This document shows positions 54,778 to 63,573 of a DNA stretch of 64,000 bases, in pieces. Below the pieces are notes generated by a model that saw only the letters and a list, made by a program, of their open reading frames with translations, was not told where the DNA came from and did no database searches. Where the stretch lies: assembly GCA_963702165.1 (NCBI GenBank), contig OY969722.1:682001-746000 (forward strand). Direction: 5' to 3'. The position numbers and the translations under genes are program-made. The stretch's first letter is position 1. The number at the start of each line of letters is the position of its first letter. The DNA comes from Terrimesophilobacter sp963702165 (GTDB taxonomy: Bacteria; Actinomycetota; Actinomycetes; Actinomycetales; Microbacteriaceae).

Positions 54778-55138
54778 CAGCAGTCAGACGCTGCCGAGTA
54801 AATCCATGAGTATGACCCGGTAGTGCGAACAAGGCCGCTTCCGAAGCCTGCTGTACTGGTAGTCGCTCGACCCACCGGGCTTAACCCCATCTCAAACGCA
54901 GGAACCGTTCACCTAGTCTCGAGCGAGTTCCGAATTTAGACGATATCCGCTCGCTATTCCGGTTGACCGTAACAGGTATAAACAGAACTGTCTACACTCG
55001 CCCCACGTCCAGGCGGCGACTCCCCCAGTCAGCGAACGGCAACCCACTCGCGCGGCGTCCCTGCGTCGACTAGGTGTAACCCTTCGGCAGGTTGTGAACA
55101 GCGTGGCGTGATCTAGCGGTGTGAGGGTCTCCGGTTCG
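54778..55138. other. Gene-poor gap
   Basis: No convincing gene between the lipoprotein and the transposase fragment. AT-richer patch near 54960–54990 (GGTTGACCGTAACAGG, TATAAACAGA) could hold a promoter reading right, but no gene follows it. The right part (from about 55095) is probably the end of the IS remnant. Confidence 0.4.
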
Positions 55139-55285
55139 ATGTGGGTTACCAACTCACTCGATCACACGGAGATCCTCGTAACCCACGCTAAAGAGCCCCT
55201 GTCCGAAGCCGCCCGTCTTGGGCTGGCGAAACTCGTCGTCGAGACGGGTCTCGACGGCTCGGCCACCGGGTGCGCGAAGGACTAA
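55139..55285 (+). pseudogene. IS481-like transposase N-terminal remnant
   Basis: 48-codon fragment with VTHAKEPLSEAARLGLAKLV followed by VETGLDGSATGCAK, similar to the N-terminus of IS481-type transposases (THANAxLTPxGRL pattern). Preceded by GTGTGAGGGTCTCCGG, which looks like an IS end. The rest of the element is missing, replaced by the lipoprotein gene. It is unrelated at the nucleotide level to the intact IS at 13.8 kb. Confidence 0.4.
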
Positions 55286-55716
55286 TGGCTGGAAAGCGGG
55301 TTGACGACCGCTACCTCGTCGGTGAAGCATCCGGATGGCACTTCAGCCAGCATGGTCATGCTTGTCCCGCTTTCAGCGTCGTGTGGCGAGTAGTAACCGC
55401 CGCCCCAGGCGACCGTCGTCCCGACACGCTGCACAGTGCCGTCGTCGAGACGAACTGAATCATCGTCGAGCGCGACACTGCCCGCAGGCAACACCAGCAG
55501 AAAATCGCCCCAGTCAGCTGAGAGGCTGAGACAGCCGGCATCGGACCACACGAGGGAACCGCGGATTTCCGCTTGCGGGAAAGCGGTCGGTGTGCGGGTC
55601 GACACCACCACGATGTTGCCGCTGTCCGTCTCGACGATGTCGGATGCCTTCGCAGCGCATCCGGTGACGACGCAGGCGACCGCGACCAACGTGACTGCCC
55701 GGGTAACTAAGCGCAT
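55282..55716 (-). CDS. Small lipoprotein, function unknown
   Basis: 144-aa lipoprotein. Signal peptide VTRAVTLVAVACVVTGC with lipobox Cys near 20, then a beta-rich domain (RGSLVWSDAGCLSLSADWGD, LLVLPAGSVALDDDSVRLDD, VPSGCFTDEVAVV) with two cysteines. ATG has GGGGAGG seven bases upstream. No recognised family. Confidence 0.72.
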   Translation of the reverse strand: MRLVTRAVTLVAVACVVTGCAAKASDIVETDSGNIVVVSTRTPTAFPQAEIRGSLVWSDAGCLSLSADWGDFLLVLPAGSVALDDDSVRLDDGTVQRVGTTVAWGGGYYSPHDAESGTSMTMLAEVPSGCFTDEVAVVNPLSSH

Positions 55717-55749
55717 GAGCGGACCTCCCCTTGGAACCTACCGTCAATT

Positions 55750-55860
55750 TGAGAGGTTCGGAGGGTCTCGACAGGCTCGACCGCCGGTGGGTTCGCTTCG
55801 CGATCCCTCAACCAGCGGGGCTCGCGATCCGAGGGGTCTCGACAGGCTCGACCACCGGGG
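55750..55860. repeat. Family-A repeat fragments, duplicated
   Basis: GGGTCTCGACAGGCTCGACC occurs twice (about 55764 and 55834), separated by TTCGCTTCGCGATCCCTCAA CCAGCGGGG-type sequence, which is half of the palindrome at 9765–9863. The cluster fills the gap between two genes on the minus strand. Confidence 0.7.
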
Positions 55861-55864
55861 GGTT

Positions 55865-55966
55865 TCAGCGCTGGCGGGGTCGGCGAATCAGCGACCAGAG
55901 CGCCATCAGCAGCAGGATGCCGACTATGGTGCTGATTCCACCGAGTACGAGGACGATCGGTTCCAT
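55865..55966 (-). CDS. Very small membrane protein
   Basis: 33-aa product, EPIVLVLGGISTIVGILLLM then ALWSLIRRPRQR: a single hydrophobic helix with a basic cytoplasmic end. It lies three bases after the 55970–56428 gene stop and in the same direction, so it is probably cotranslated. Too short to place in a family. Confidence 0.5.
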   Translation of the reverse strand: MEPIVLVLGGISTIVGILLLMALWSLIRRPRQR

Positions 55967-55969
55967 GCG

Positions 55970-56428
55970 CTACATCCGCGGGTCGTCGTGGCGCGTCGTG
56001 TCAGGGCGCACTGTGTCGTGCTGGTCCGGCACGGTGTCGTCGAGACGGTCCGTGCCCGAGGATTCCGGGACTGAATCATCACGGTGCCGTCCCCCGTTTT
56101 TCACATCTGGATCGATTTCGTCGGCCTTGCGTGCCGCCTCGGCTGACTCGCCGCGAACCTCTTGAGCACTCTGTTGACGCTGTGCTGCCTCCCGGCGCAG
56201 GCGCTCTGCGTCCAACTCGGCCTGGCGGGCATCCGTATCCGCCTTGGCCGCGGCCACCTCTCGCTCGCGCGCTTGGAGATCGGTCTCTGCCGCTTGCTCG
56301 CGCATCTCGGCTGCTCGCTGGCGGTTGGTCTCGTCGCGGCGCCTGCGACCCAGGTATGCCACAATGCCGACGATCACCAGAACGACAACGACGGCGACGA
56401 TGATCCAGATGATGGTGCTCGTATCCAC
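55970..56428 (-). CDS. Single-pass membrane protein with charged coiled-coil
   Basis: 152-aa protein. One N-terminal helix (IIWIIVAVVVVLVIVGIVAY, about 6–27), then a highly charged Ala/Glu/Arg/Gln stretch predicted to form a coiled coil (RQRAAEMREQAAETDLQARE, QAELDAERLRREAAQRQQSA) and an Asp/His-rich tail. GTG 56428 with GAGG eight bases upstream is preferred over GTG 56437. Similar proteins are common in actinobacteria; role unknown. Confidence 0.72.
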   Translation of the reverse strand: MDTSTIIWIIVAVVVVLVIVGIVAYLGRRRRDETNRQRAAEMREQAAETDLQAREREVAAAKADTDARQAELDAERLRREAAQRQQSAQEVRGESAEAARKADEIDPDVKNGGRHRDDSVPESSGTDRLDDTVPDQHDTVRPDTTRHDDPRM

Positions 56429-56595
56429 GGAATCCACCTCGATTCGCTAGAGCGACTATGTTCGCAACGATATGGGCGCAACCTGTGGCCCGCCCGTGAG
56501 AGTTCCACGCTTTGTCGGGCGGTTGGTCCACAATTGCGGCACGAGAAAGGTGATGCAGTGGACCAACCAGAGATGCGCTTGGCTAGCAGTTGCAG

Positions 56596-56766
56596 ATGGC
56601 GCACCTTGACATCGCGGTGCGGGACCTCGGCGTCGGCGTCGAGTGGGCGAAGTCGGTGGGCGCGGTTGAAGCCGACTACCAGCCCAGCGACAGTCACACG
56701 GTCATGCTCGACCCCGACGGGCATCCGTTCTGCCTGTTCGAGGCGCAGTTCGCGCCCAAGCCGTAG
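56596..56766 (+). pseudogene. VOC/glyoxalase-fold protein, 3' remnant
   Basis: 56 codons matching the second half of a glyoxalase-like protein: AHLDIAVRDLGVGVEWAKSV and SDSHTVMLDPDGHPFCLFEA. The first beta-alpha-beta-beta-beta unit is missing and no ribosome site precedes the ATG. A truncated remnant. Confidence 0.6.
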
Positions 56767-56772
56767 GACTAC

Positions 56773-56922
56773 CTAGGCGGGACCTCCGGATGCGGTGTCC
56801 TCCTCGGTCTGTGCGTTGTGGTGCTGCTGCTGTGACGGCTCGCCGGACTTCTGCGAGTCGGGTTGCTGCTCGGACTGCTGCTCGTCGTCGGCGTGCTCGT
56901 CCTCGCGGTCGTGGTGCGTCAT
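56773..56922 (-). CDS. Small hydrophilic protein
   Basis: 49-aa Glu/Gln/Ser-rich, cysteine-free product (THHDREDEHADDEQQSEQQP, EPSQQQHHNAQTEEDTASGG). Its ATG overlaps the upstream gene stop by ATGA and has GAGGAG six bases upstream, so it is probably translated. Likely intrinsically disordered. No known function. Confidence 0.55.
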   Translation of the reverse strand: MTHHDREDEHADDEQQSEQQPDSQKSGEPSQQQHHNAQTEEDTASGGPA

Positions 56923-57275
56923 TTCTTCTCCTCGCTGTCGATGAGCTCCATGAGCTCGCCCAATGCCTTCCGGATGTCGTCGTGGTCGTGCTGGCTGGCC
57001 CGACTCTCCGCAGAGATCACCGCGCAGCGGTGGATCTTCTTGAAGTCGCCGTACGGGAACGAGAAGCGCCCCTTCGTCTCCTCGCTCGCGTCGTCGTCCA
57101 CCCCAAGGTGCCACTGTGAGAACTCGTCCCATCCGTTCTTGTCGACGAAGCGGTTCTCCTGGTCGGCATCCGGAGCGTGCTCGCTCCAGTCGTCGCGTTC
57201 GTCACGCACGACGTCACCGTCCCGGATGAGCTTGCGGGCGTGCTCGTAACCCTTGCGGTTCAGCTTCACGGTCAT
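56919..57275 (-). CDS. Conserved hypothetical protein
   Basis: 118-aa charged soluble protein: LNRKGYEHARKLIRDGDVVR, DERDDWSEHAPDADQENRFV, WHLGVDDDASEETKGRFSFP and YGDFKKIHRCAVISAESRAS. This pattern is familiar from uncharacterised proteins of unknown function found across bacteria. ATG 57275 is the start of the conserved part; longer in-frame starts add a low-complexity extension. Confidence 0.72.
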   Translation of the reverse strand: MTVKLNRKGYEHARKLIRDGDVVRDERDDWSEHAPDADQENRFVDKNGWDEFSQWHLGVDDDASEETKGRFSFPYGDFKKIHRCAVISAESRASQHDHDDIRKALGELMELIDSEEKK

Positions 57276-57357
57276 GGCTCTACCCAACCACCGGCGTGAC
57301 TGCGGGGCTATCGGCGGGTGTCCAGCAACGCGGCGGGTGGCAGACGCACAATGAGCC

Positions 57358-58038
57358 ATGAAACCCACGCGGCGACCCGAACCACCTGCCTTAGTCACGT
57401 CGGACTCGCCATCCGTACGCGCTCAGCTCCTTGCCACCGAGCACTGGAGCATCCTGGCCACCAGGAGCATGACCCAAAGCGAAGTGCTGGTGCGCATCAC
57501 AATGTTCCTCACGCTGGTCTCGGCCAGTGTTGTGAGCCTTGCGCTGATCGGCCAGGCGACCGGCTTCGGTCCGTTCTTCACCACGTTCGCGCTGGTGCTG
57601 CTCGGCATCGTCGTGGTGATCGGCTCGCTGACGACGGTACGTCTCTTCAATGGCGGGATTGAGGACCTCGCGCACGTGCTGGCGATGAACCGGCTGCGAG
57701 CGGCTTATGTCGAGCTCGACCCCGGGATCGAGAGGTACTTCGTCAACTCTGCGCATGACGACGGAGCCGGCGTTACCGTCACCTACAACCACCTCGGCGG
57801 CAACGATCGCACGCAGTTGCTCGGCAGCAGCATGATGTTCATCACCGCGGTCAACGCCGCGCTGCTCGGGGTGTTCGTGGCGTTCGCGGTGTACGCGCTC
57901 GGGGCGGAGACCTGGCTGATCTACGTCGCTGCGGCGATCGCGGCGCTGCTCTATCTGGGTTCCGCGACGGGGCTCGGCTACCGCCGGTACCGTCACGTGT
58001 GGGGGTCGTACGAGTCGCTGTCTCAGACGCCCTCGTGA
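57358..58038 (+). CDS. Four-helix membrane protein, function unknown
   Basis: 226-aa membrane protein. Two helix pairs (MFLTLVSASVVSLALIGQAT, FTTFALVLLGIVVVIGSLTT and MMFITAVNAALLGVFVAFAV, LIYVAAAIAALLYLGSATGL) flank a cytoplasmic region of about 80 residues (EDLAHVLAMNRLRAAYVELD). No family recognised. It diverges from the minus-strand gene at 57275. Confidence 0.72.
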   Translation: MKPTRRPEPPALVTSDSPSVRAQLLATEHWSILATRSMTQSEVLVRITMFLTLVSASVVSLALIGQATGFGPFFTTFALVLLGIVVVIGSLTTVRLFNGGIEDLAHVLAMNRLRAAYVELDPGIERYFVNSAHDDGAGVTVTYNHLGGNDRTQLLGSSMMFITAVNAALLGVFVAFAVYALGAETWLIYVAAAIAALLYLGSATGLGYRRYRHVWGSYESLSQTPS

Positions 58039-58126
58039 GCCTCCGAGCTGCGGCAAGTTCGGGGTTTGCGCGCGTGTGACCCCGCAATTGCCGCAGGTCG
58101 CGACATGGGTTCAGACATTGCGGTAT

Positions 58127-58142
58127 TCGAATGCATGTTCGA
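58127..58142. promoter_or_regulatory. LexA-type SOS box upstream of imuA'
   Basis: TCGAATGCATGTTCGA matches the actinobacterial SOS box TCGAAC-N4-GTTCGA at 11 of 12 fixed positions. It overlaps GATAATT, a likely –10 element, ending 10 bases before the imuA' ATG. The same GATAATT arrangement occurs before imuB. Confidence 0.75.
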
Positions 58143-58152
58143 TAATTAAGAG

Positions 58153-58888
58153 ATGTCGAACGCCGCCATCGCTCCCGAGCTCGCCCCCACCGGGCAGAGC
58201 GAGCTGGTGCGCGAACTGCAGGATCGCATCCGCAAGCTGCAGTCAACCAAGCTCGACTCGCGCGATCTCCCCACCAACCCGGCGATCGCCCGGCTGCTGC
58301 CCGGCGGTGCGCTGAAGCAGGGGTCGGCGTACTCGGTGGAGCGGTCGGCGACCCTGCTGATGGCACTGCTCGCTCCCCCATCGGCGGCCGGCACCTGGGT
58401 CGGCGTTGTCGGCGTGCCCGAGTTCGGGGTGGAGGCGGCGGCAGGTTTCGGCATTGACCTGGACCGGTTGGCGCTGGTGCCGCATCCGGGCGACCAGTGG
58501 CTCGCGGTCACCGCGGCGATCGCGGATGTCATGGGCATCGTGGTCACCCGCCCGCCGCAGAAGGCGAGCGACGGCAGCATCGCGCGGCTCGCGGCGCGGC
58601 TGCGGCAGCGCGGCACCACCCTGATCGTGCTCGGCAGCTGGCCTCAGAGCGAGGCGATGCTGACCCTCGAGGAGAGCAGCTGGGTCGGCATCGGCGAAGG
58701 GCACGGGCACCTGACCGCGCGGCAGGCGACGGTGATCGTGTCGAGCAGTACCGGGCGGCCGACGGCGGGCGCGGCTGTGGCTTCCGGATGCGGGCTACCA
58801 GGTGCGCGAGGCAGGCGTGCGGTCGGTCGATATCGCCGCGGATGCGCCTGTTGCGGACATCCGCGCCCCGCGCACCTGGCGCGCCTGA
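58153..58888 (+). CDS. ImuA'-like SOS mutagenesis protein (frameshift near C-terminus)
   Basis: About 244-aa protein of the ImuA'/SulA-like family that acts with ImuB and DnaE2 in translesion synthesis. The N-terminal part includes LQDRIRKLQSTKLDSRDLPT, LPGGALKQGSAYSVERSATL and VGVVGVPEFGVEAAAGFGI. Near 58775 one base must change to continue with LWLPDAGYQVREAGVRSVDI and stop at 58886. Its last codons (ADIRAPRTWRA) are encoded by a family-B repeat. It is normally followed directly by imuB; here 4.7 kb intervenes. Confidence 0.75.
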
Positions 58889-58892
58889 CCGG
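58852..58892 (+). repeat. Dispersed GC-rich repeat (family B), copy 4
   Basis: GCGGACATCCGCGCCCCGCG then CACCTGGCGCGCCTGACCGG, overlapping the imuA' stop. It marks the left edge of the segment that separates imuA' from imuB. Confidence 0.75.
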
Positions 58893-58930
58893 AGCTAGTG
58901 CGGATGAGCGGAACGGTAGCGGATGTCTGC

Positions 58931-59567
58931 CTATCCGTCGTCCTTAAGCTCGCCGTACAGGCCGTCGGGTGTTGGTCGCAGCGGTACTGAAGCCAGCCCG
59001 GCGCTGACAGCTTCGGCCATCGGCACCCACTCGCGCGGTGTGCCGGCGTCGGCGAGGTACGCCTGAAAACTCGGGATCTCGCCGACGTCGAACCCTGCCT
59101 TCTCGATGCACGGGACGAGCTCATTGACCAGGAACTCATAGACGAACTCGTGCTGTGACTCGTTGAGCGGCGCTAAGTACTTTGGATCAGTCGGATACTT
59201 CGCATTGCACACGTACAGCGCCAAGGAGAAGGCGGCCTGCTGCTCTATCCGATACCCAGCAGATAGACCACCGTCGGGTTCGACGGCCGCCTCGAACCCT
59301 TCGTCGTCAGACACTGAAGCGATGCTTCTGGAGGTTCGAGGGGTCGACGAAACGCACAGGTGTCGACGTGTCGGAATCTTTACGGTCGGGTCCGCGATGC
59401 GTGCCTCATCCGCGAACTGGTCAAGTCTGCTGCTCGATCAAGTCGCTCGACGTCTGCGGCAGAGAGTGGATCGGGAGTCGGCAGGGTGGGGCCTGTAGCC
59501 ACGCACGACGACAGCAGCAGGACAGCGGCGCCGGCGATAAAGCCAGCCGGCGATCACTCCCCTACTG
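58931..59567 (-). pseudogene. Cys-patterned family lipoprotein, frameshifted
   Basis: Lipoprotein signal (GFIAGAAVLLLSSC) directly after the permease stop, then in changed frames DQFADEARIADPTVKIPTRR and VSDDEGFEAAVEPDGGLSAG, LYVCNAKYPTDPKYLAPLNE, FVYEFLVNELVPCIEKAGFD. It shares the C…YP.DP and LV.ELVPC.E..GF pattern with the 34.7 and 54.1 kb proteins. At least two indels (near 59445 and 59560). It is the last gene of the exporter operon that starts at 62396. Confidence 0.6.
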
Positions 59568-60667
59568 CTACGGAACACGCAACTCCTTGAGGGGGTCTCT
59601 TCGAGCAGCGGCCAGGGCAGGGACCAGCGCGGCGATCAAGCCGGTGACGATGGCCAGGATTGCGACCGCTCCGAAGAACGCGATGCCGGGGAGCGGGTCG
59701 CCGGATGCCGCTAACCCGATGGCTGCTGCGGCGCATCCGACCACCGCTCCGACCAGCGCAAGTGCTCCGATCTGGGTGAGGAGCAGGCCAACGATGAGGG
59801 TTTGTGAGGCGCCGAGGGCGCGGCGGCGGCCGAAGTCCTTGCGGCGGAGCATGACCAGGCCGTAGAGGATGGCGGCGACCAGCACAGCGGTGAGGGCGAA
59901 GATGACGATGACCAGTCCGCGGCCGAAGCTGCCGAGTTGGCCCTCGACGATGGCGCGCAGTTGGGCGAGGCTCTCGCTGGTGGACAGGGTGACCTTGGTG
60001 ATGTCGTCGACCGCGAGCACGGATTGCACGGCCGCCGACACCGGCGCGACGAGGTCGGGGCGTTCGGCGATGACCACCAGCACGCTGACCGGCTGTTCGG
60101 CGACGTCCGGGCCGCGCTGTTGCGGCACGATCACCAGCGGTTCGAGGAAGCTGAGGTAGTCGGGCACGACGAAATCGGCGATCACCGCGTACTGGTCGCC
60201 GTCGACGGTGGCGATGCCTCCGGCGGCATCCGGCATCCCGAGTTGGGTGAGGGCGGCGGTGGAGGCGAATGCCGACCGGTCGGCCACCGGCGATGCGGCA
60301 AGCCCTAGATCCGTGAGGTCGTCGCCCCAGGCCAGGCGCACGGGCACTCGGGTGCCGTCGGCGAAGGCGGTGTTCTGGGTGTCCCGCGCGGGGCCGAAGG
60401 CGCCGGCCCATTCGATGCCGTCGAGGTTCGCGAGCCGGTCGAGCACGCCGGTGCGCAGGCCGGCGTCGGCTTCGGCGCGCACCACGATGGAGCGGGTGCC
60501 GGCGGAGTCGATGGTGCCGATCACCGCCTGCTCGGCGCCGACGGTGCGGCCGGTGGTGAGCAGCACGGTGGCGCACATCCCGGCGACCATGACGATGGTG
60601 ACCACGGATGCCACCGGCTGGCTGAGCGCGGAGGCCAGCGCCTCGCGCACCACCGCGAGCCATCGGG

Positions 60668-60671
<4 letters not shown>
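59568..60671 (-). CDS. FtsX-like ABC permease
   Basis: 367-aa MacB-type permease. One N-terminal helix (VASVVTIVMVAGMCATVLLT), an extracytoplasmic domain of about 200 residues, and three C-terminal helices (LVIVIFALTAVLVAAILYGL, LLLTQIGALALVGAVVGCAA, GAVAILAIVTGLIAALVPAL) ending in the FtsX-type RRDPLKELRVP. Its ATG overlaps the ATPase stop by ATGA. Intact, unlike its operon neighbours. Confidence 0.87.
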
Positions 60672-61307
<636 letters not shown>

Positions 61308-61308
61308 C

Positions 61309-62396
61309 TCAGCCCTCGGACGCCGGCACACGCACACGCACACCGGCCGCCACGCCCTCGACCACCGACATCCCACGCGCGCTGGTCACCACCGTCACCG
61401 GATGCGACATCGCCCTCCTCATCGACCACCGAAACCGCACCACCGGCCGACGACAGCAAAGCGGCGCTCGGCACCACAAGCCCCCGCACCGTCTCCACCG
61501 TGACGATCCTCGACCGCAGCAGCGTCTGCCCGGTCACCGGCAGGGTCGCGCAGTCGGAGCCGCAGATCGACGCACCATCGGCACCGGCCAGTTTCACCAC
61601 GGTGCCGGATGCCGGGTCGGTCACCCGGTCGACCACGAACGCCTCCCAGGCTCCAGCATCCGTGACGATTTCCACGCGGGTGCCGTTCGGCATCATCGCC
61701 GACTGGTTGTCGCTCACCGGCACCGTGAACGCCGGCTCGGCCGGCAGCCCGCGCACGACCGCCTCTCCCCCGGCCAGGCTCGCCCCGCGGTGGATCACCT
61801 CGGTGTCGAGCGCCACCCGGGTCGGCAGGCTCGGCACGAACACGATGTCACCGGGTTGCACCACCCCGTCCCTCGGGAGGCCCGAGGCTCTTCTGCCACG
61901 CCCGCACCGCAGCATCCGTCGCCGCACCGAACTTGCCGTCCGGGGCCGCCTTGAAGAACCCGAGCGCCGCCAGCATGCCCTGCAGTTGCTGGGTGTCGGC
62001 ACCATCCGTGCCACGCGCCAGCGGCCGGAAGCCCGGCACCGCCCCCTGCCCGATCACCACCGGGCGCAGGTTCACCGTGTACAGCACCGACCCGTGGGTG
62101 ACCTCGTCGCCGGCCGTCACCTCCACCGTCGTGACCGTGCCTGATGCCTGGTTGGTGCCCACCGGCACCGGCGTCCACTCCGCAACCGTGTTCAGGTTGA
62201 TGCTCGACCCCACCTCGCCCGGCACCACCTCGACATGGGTGAACGCCGTGGACTCGAGGACGTCCTTCGCCGGGGTGAGCACGGTCGCGCCCGCCCAGCC
62301 GATGCCCGCGCCAACCAGGAGCGTCACCAGGCCGATGCCGACCCACCCCACCCAGCGGCGCCGACGATGACCCGTAATCGAATCGCCCTCACGCAT
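61309..62396 (-). CDS. Membrane adaptor with peptidoglycan-binding domain (two frameshifts)
   Basis: About 362-aa adaptor, first gene of the exporter operon. Basic N-terminus and helix (GWVGIGLVTLLVGAGIGWAG), a beta-rich region (VPVGTNQASGTVTTVEVTAG), then a PG-binding-1 domain (ADTQQLQGMLAALGFFKAAP, DGKFGAATDAAVRAWQKSLG). A frame change near 61870 leads to DGVVQPGDIVFVPSLPTRVA and GQTLLRSRIVTVETVRGLVV. A second near 61400 gives VTVVTSARGMSVVEGVAAGV and the end. Same architecture as the 19.5 kb adaptor. Confidence 0.78.
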
Positions 62397-62453
62397 GCGG
62401 TCATCCTGCCACAGCACGGAGCCCCAGCGCTGGAACGGATGGTCTAGTGCTCG

Positions 62454-62486
62454 CAGACACAGACACAGACGCAGACACAGACGCAG
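62454..62486 (+). repeat. Hexanucleotide microsatellite
   Basis: Five and a half units of CAGACA/CAGACG (CAGACACAGACACAGACGCA then GACACAGACGCAG) 58 bases upstream of the adaptor start, in its likely promoter region. Could vary in length between strains. Confidence 0.8.
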
Positions 62487-62629
62487 GCGACCGGCATCCG
62501 GATGATCGCTCAGTCTTTGGCAGGCCACTCCCAGACTGAAACAAGCTCCGCTGCCTATCGTGACGAATTATTCACAATGATCGGTTCGCCGCGCGGCCAA
62601 GCCGCCAGCAAACCAGAGATGGGGAAACG

Positions 62630-62959
62630 GTGAGGAAGAGAACTTTGTCACTCATGGGTGGCGTTGGGGCCCTGGCGCTAGTGCTTCTCGCGGCGTCGCC
62701 CGCCGCGGCGCATACCGTGTCCGGCTACAAATCCTGTTTGAGCAACCAGCAATACGGTGTGCAAACAAGCATCAGTACGACCGGGTCAACATCGAGCACC
62801 GTCTCGATACACGAGTACTCCAACCAACGCACGTATTACTTCTATGGCTGGGGCCTCAAGGGCAGCGCAAATGTCGGCGTGAGTTCGGGCGGCTGGGAGG
62901 CGTACACCCCGGGCACATTCACTTACGCGAACCCAACCTGCGCAGGGAAGGCAGCCTGA
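62630..62959 (+). CDS. Small secreted protein
   Basis: 109-aa secreted protein. Signal peptide LSLMGGVGALALVLLAASPA with AAAHT cleavage, then a Ser/Thr/Tyr-rich beta domain (YKSCLSNQQYGVQTSISTTG, NQRTYYFYGWGLKGSANVGV) with two cysteines, one near each end of the mature chain (YKSC…NPTCAG), likely forming a disulfide. GTG start with GGGGA upstream. It precedes a lipoprotein by two bases. Unknown function. Confidence 0.7.
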   Translation: MRKRTLSLMGGVGALALVLLAASPAAAHTVSGYKSCLSNQQYGVQTSISTTGSTSSTVSIHEYSNQRTYYFYGWGLKGSANVGVSSGGWEAYTPGTFTYANPTCAGKAA

Positions 62960-62961
62960 TA

Positions 62962-63492
62962 ATGAGGTCCAAGGGGCTCGCGGTTGGCTTGTCGATTGCT
63001 GTCGCGGGCGCCCTGGCGTCGTGCACTGCTGCGGCGATCGAGCCCATATCGTCGGCCGCGCCCGGCCCGGTGGCCACGTCGTCGTCCGTGACGGAGACCG
63101 TCGCCGCAATGGTGGAGTGTTTGAACCAGAAGGGTTGGGACGTTGATCCGTTTCGCGACGGTTATGCCTTCCCCGGCCCACCCGAACAGATCGAGGTCTT
63201 CCACGCGGACCAGCTGGCCTGCTACAGCGAACTCGGCTTCGACAAGCAGCCCCCAGCCCGAGTGGATGACGAGCACCTGACAGCGATGTACCAACTGGAG
63301 CAGCAGCTTCGGACCTGCCTGATCGAGCAGGGGTTTGCTCCCCCCGAATTGCCCAGCATGCAGAAGTACAAGGACGACATCCTGACCAAGGGAGTGGTTT
63401 ACTCCAGCTACGAGGCCATCGGGATCAGCGGAAGCGACATGTCGGGCATCCGGGATATTTGTGCCGACCCGCTGGAGACGTGGGGTGGTTAG
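62962..63492 (+). CDS. Lipoprotein of the Cys-patterned family, short version
   Basis: 176-aa lipoprotein. Signal peptide AVGLSIAVAGALASC with lipobox Cys at 21. Mature domain MVECLNQKGWDVDPFRDGYA, LACYSELGFDKQPPARVDDE, AMYQLEQQLRTCLIEQGFAP, SMQKYKDDILTKGVVYSSYE and a late Cys (RDICADP). The C…G, Y, L..CLIEQGF and late Cys line up with the longer relatives. Two bases after the secreted protein gene, so probably cotranscribed. Confidence 0.72.
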   Translation: MRSKGLAVGLSIAVAGALASCTAAAIEPISSAAPGPVATSSSVTETVAAMVECLNQKGWDVDPFRDGYAFPGPPEQIEVFHADQLACYSELGFDKQPPARVDDEHLTAMYQLEQQLRTCLIEQGFAPPELPSMQKYKDDILTKGVVYSSYEAIGISGSDMSGIRDICADPLETWGG

Positions 63493-63547
63493 GCGCGACG
63501 CCGCCGGCGGAAGCCAGCCGAACCTGAGTGATTCCGCGTTGCGCTGC

Positions 63548-63563
63548 TCGAACAAAGGTTCGA
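63548..63563. promoter_or_regulatory. LexA-type SOS box upstream of imuB
   Basis: TCGAACAAAGGTTCGA is an exact TCGAAC-N4-GTTCGA match. GATAATT overlaps its right end as a likely –10, 11 bases before the imuB ATG. SOS control is inferred from the exact match and the function of the gene. Confidence 0.85.
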
Positions 63564-63573
63564 TAATTGGTGG

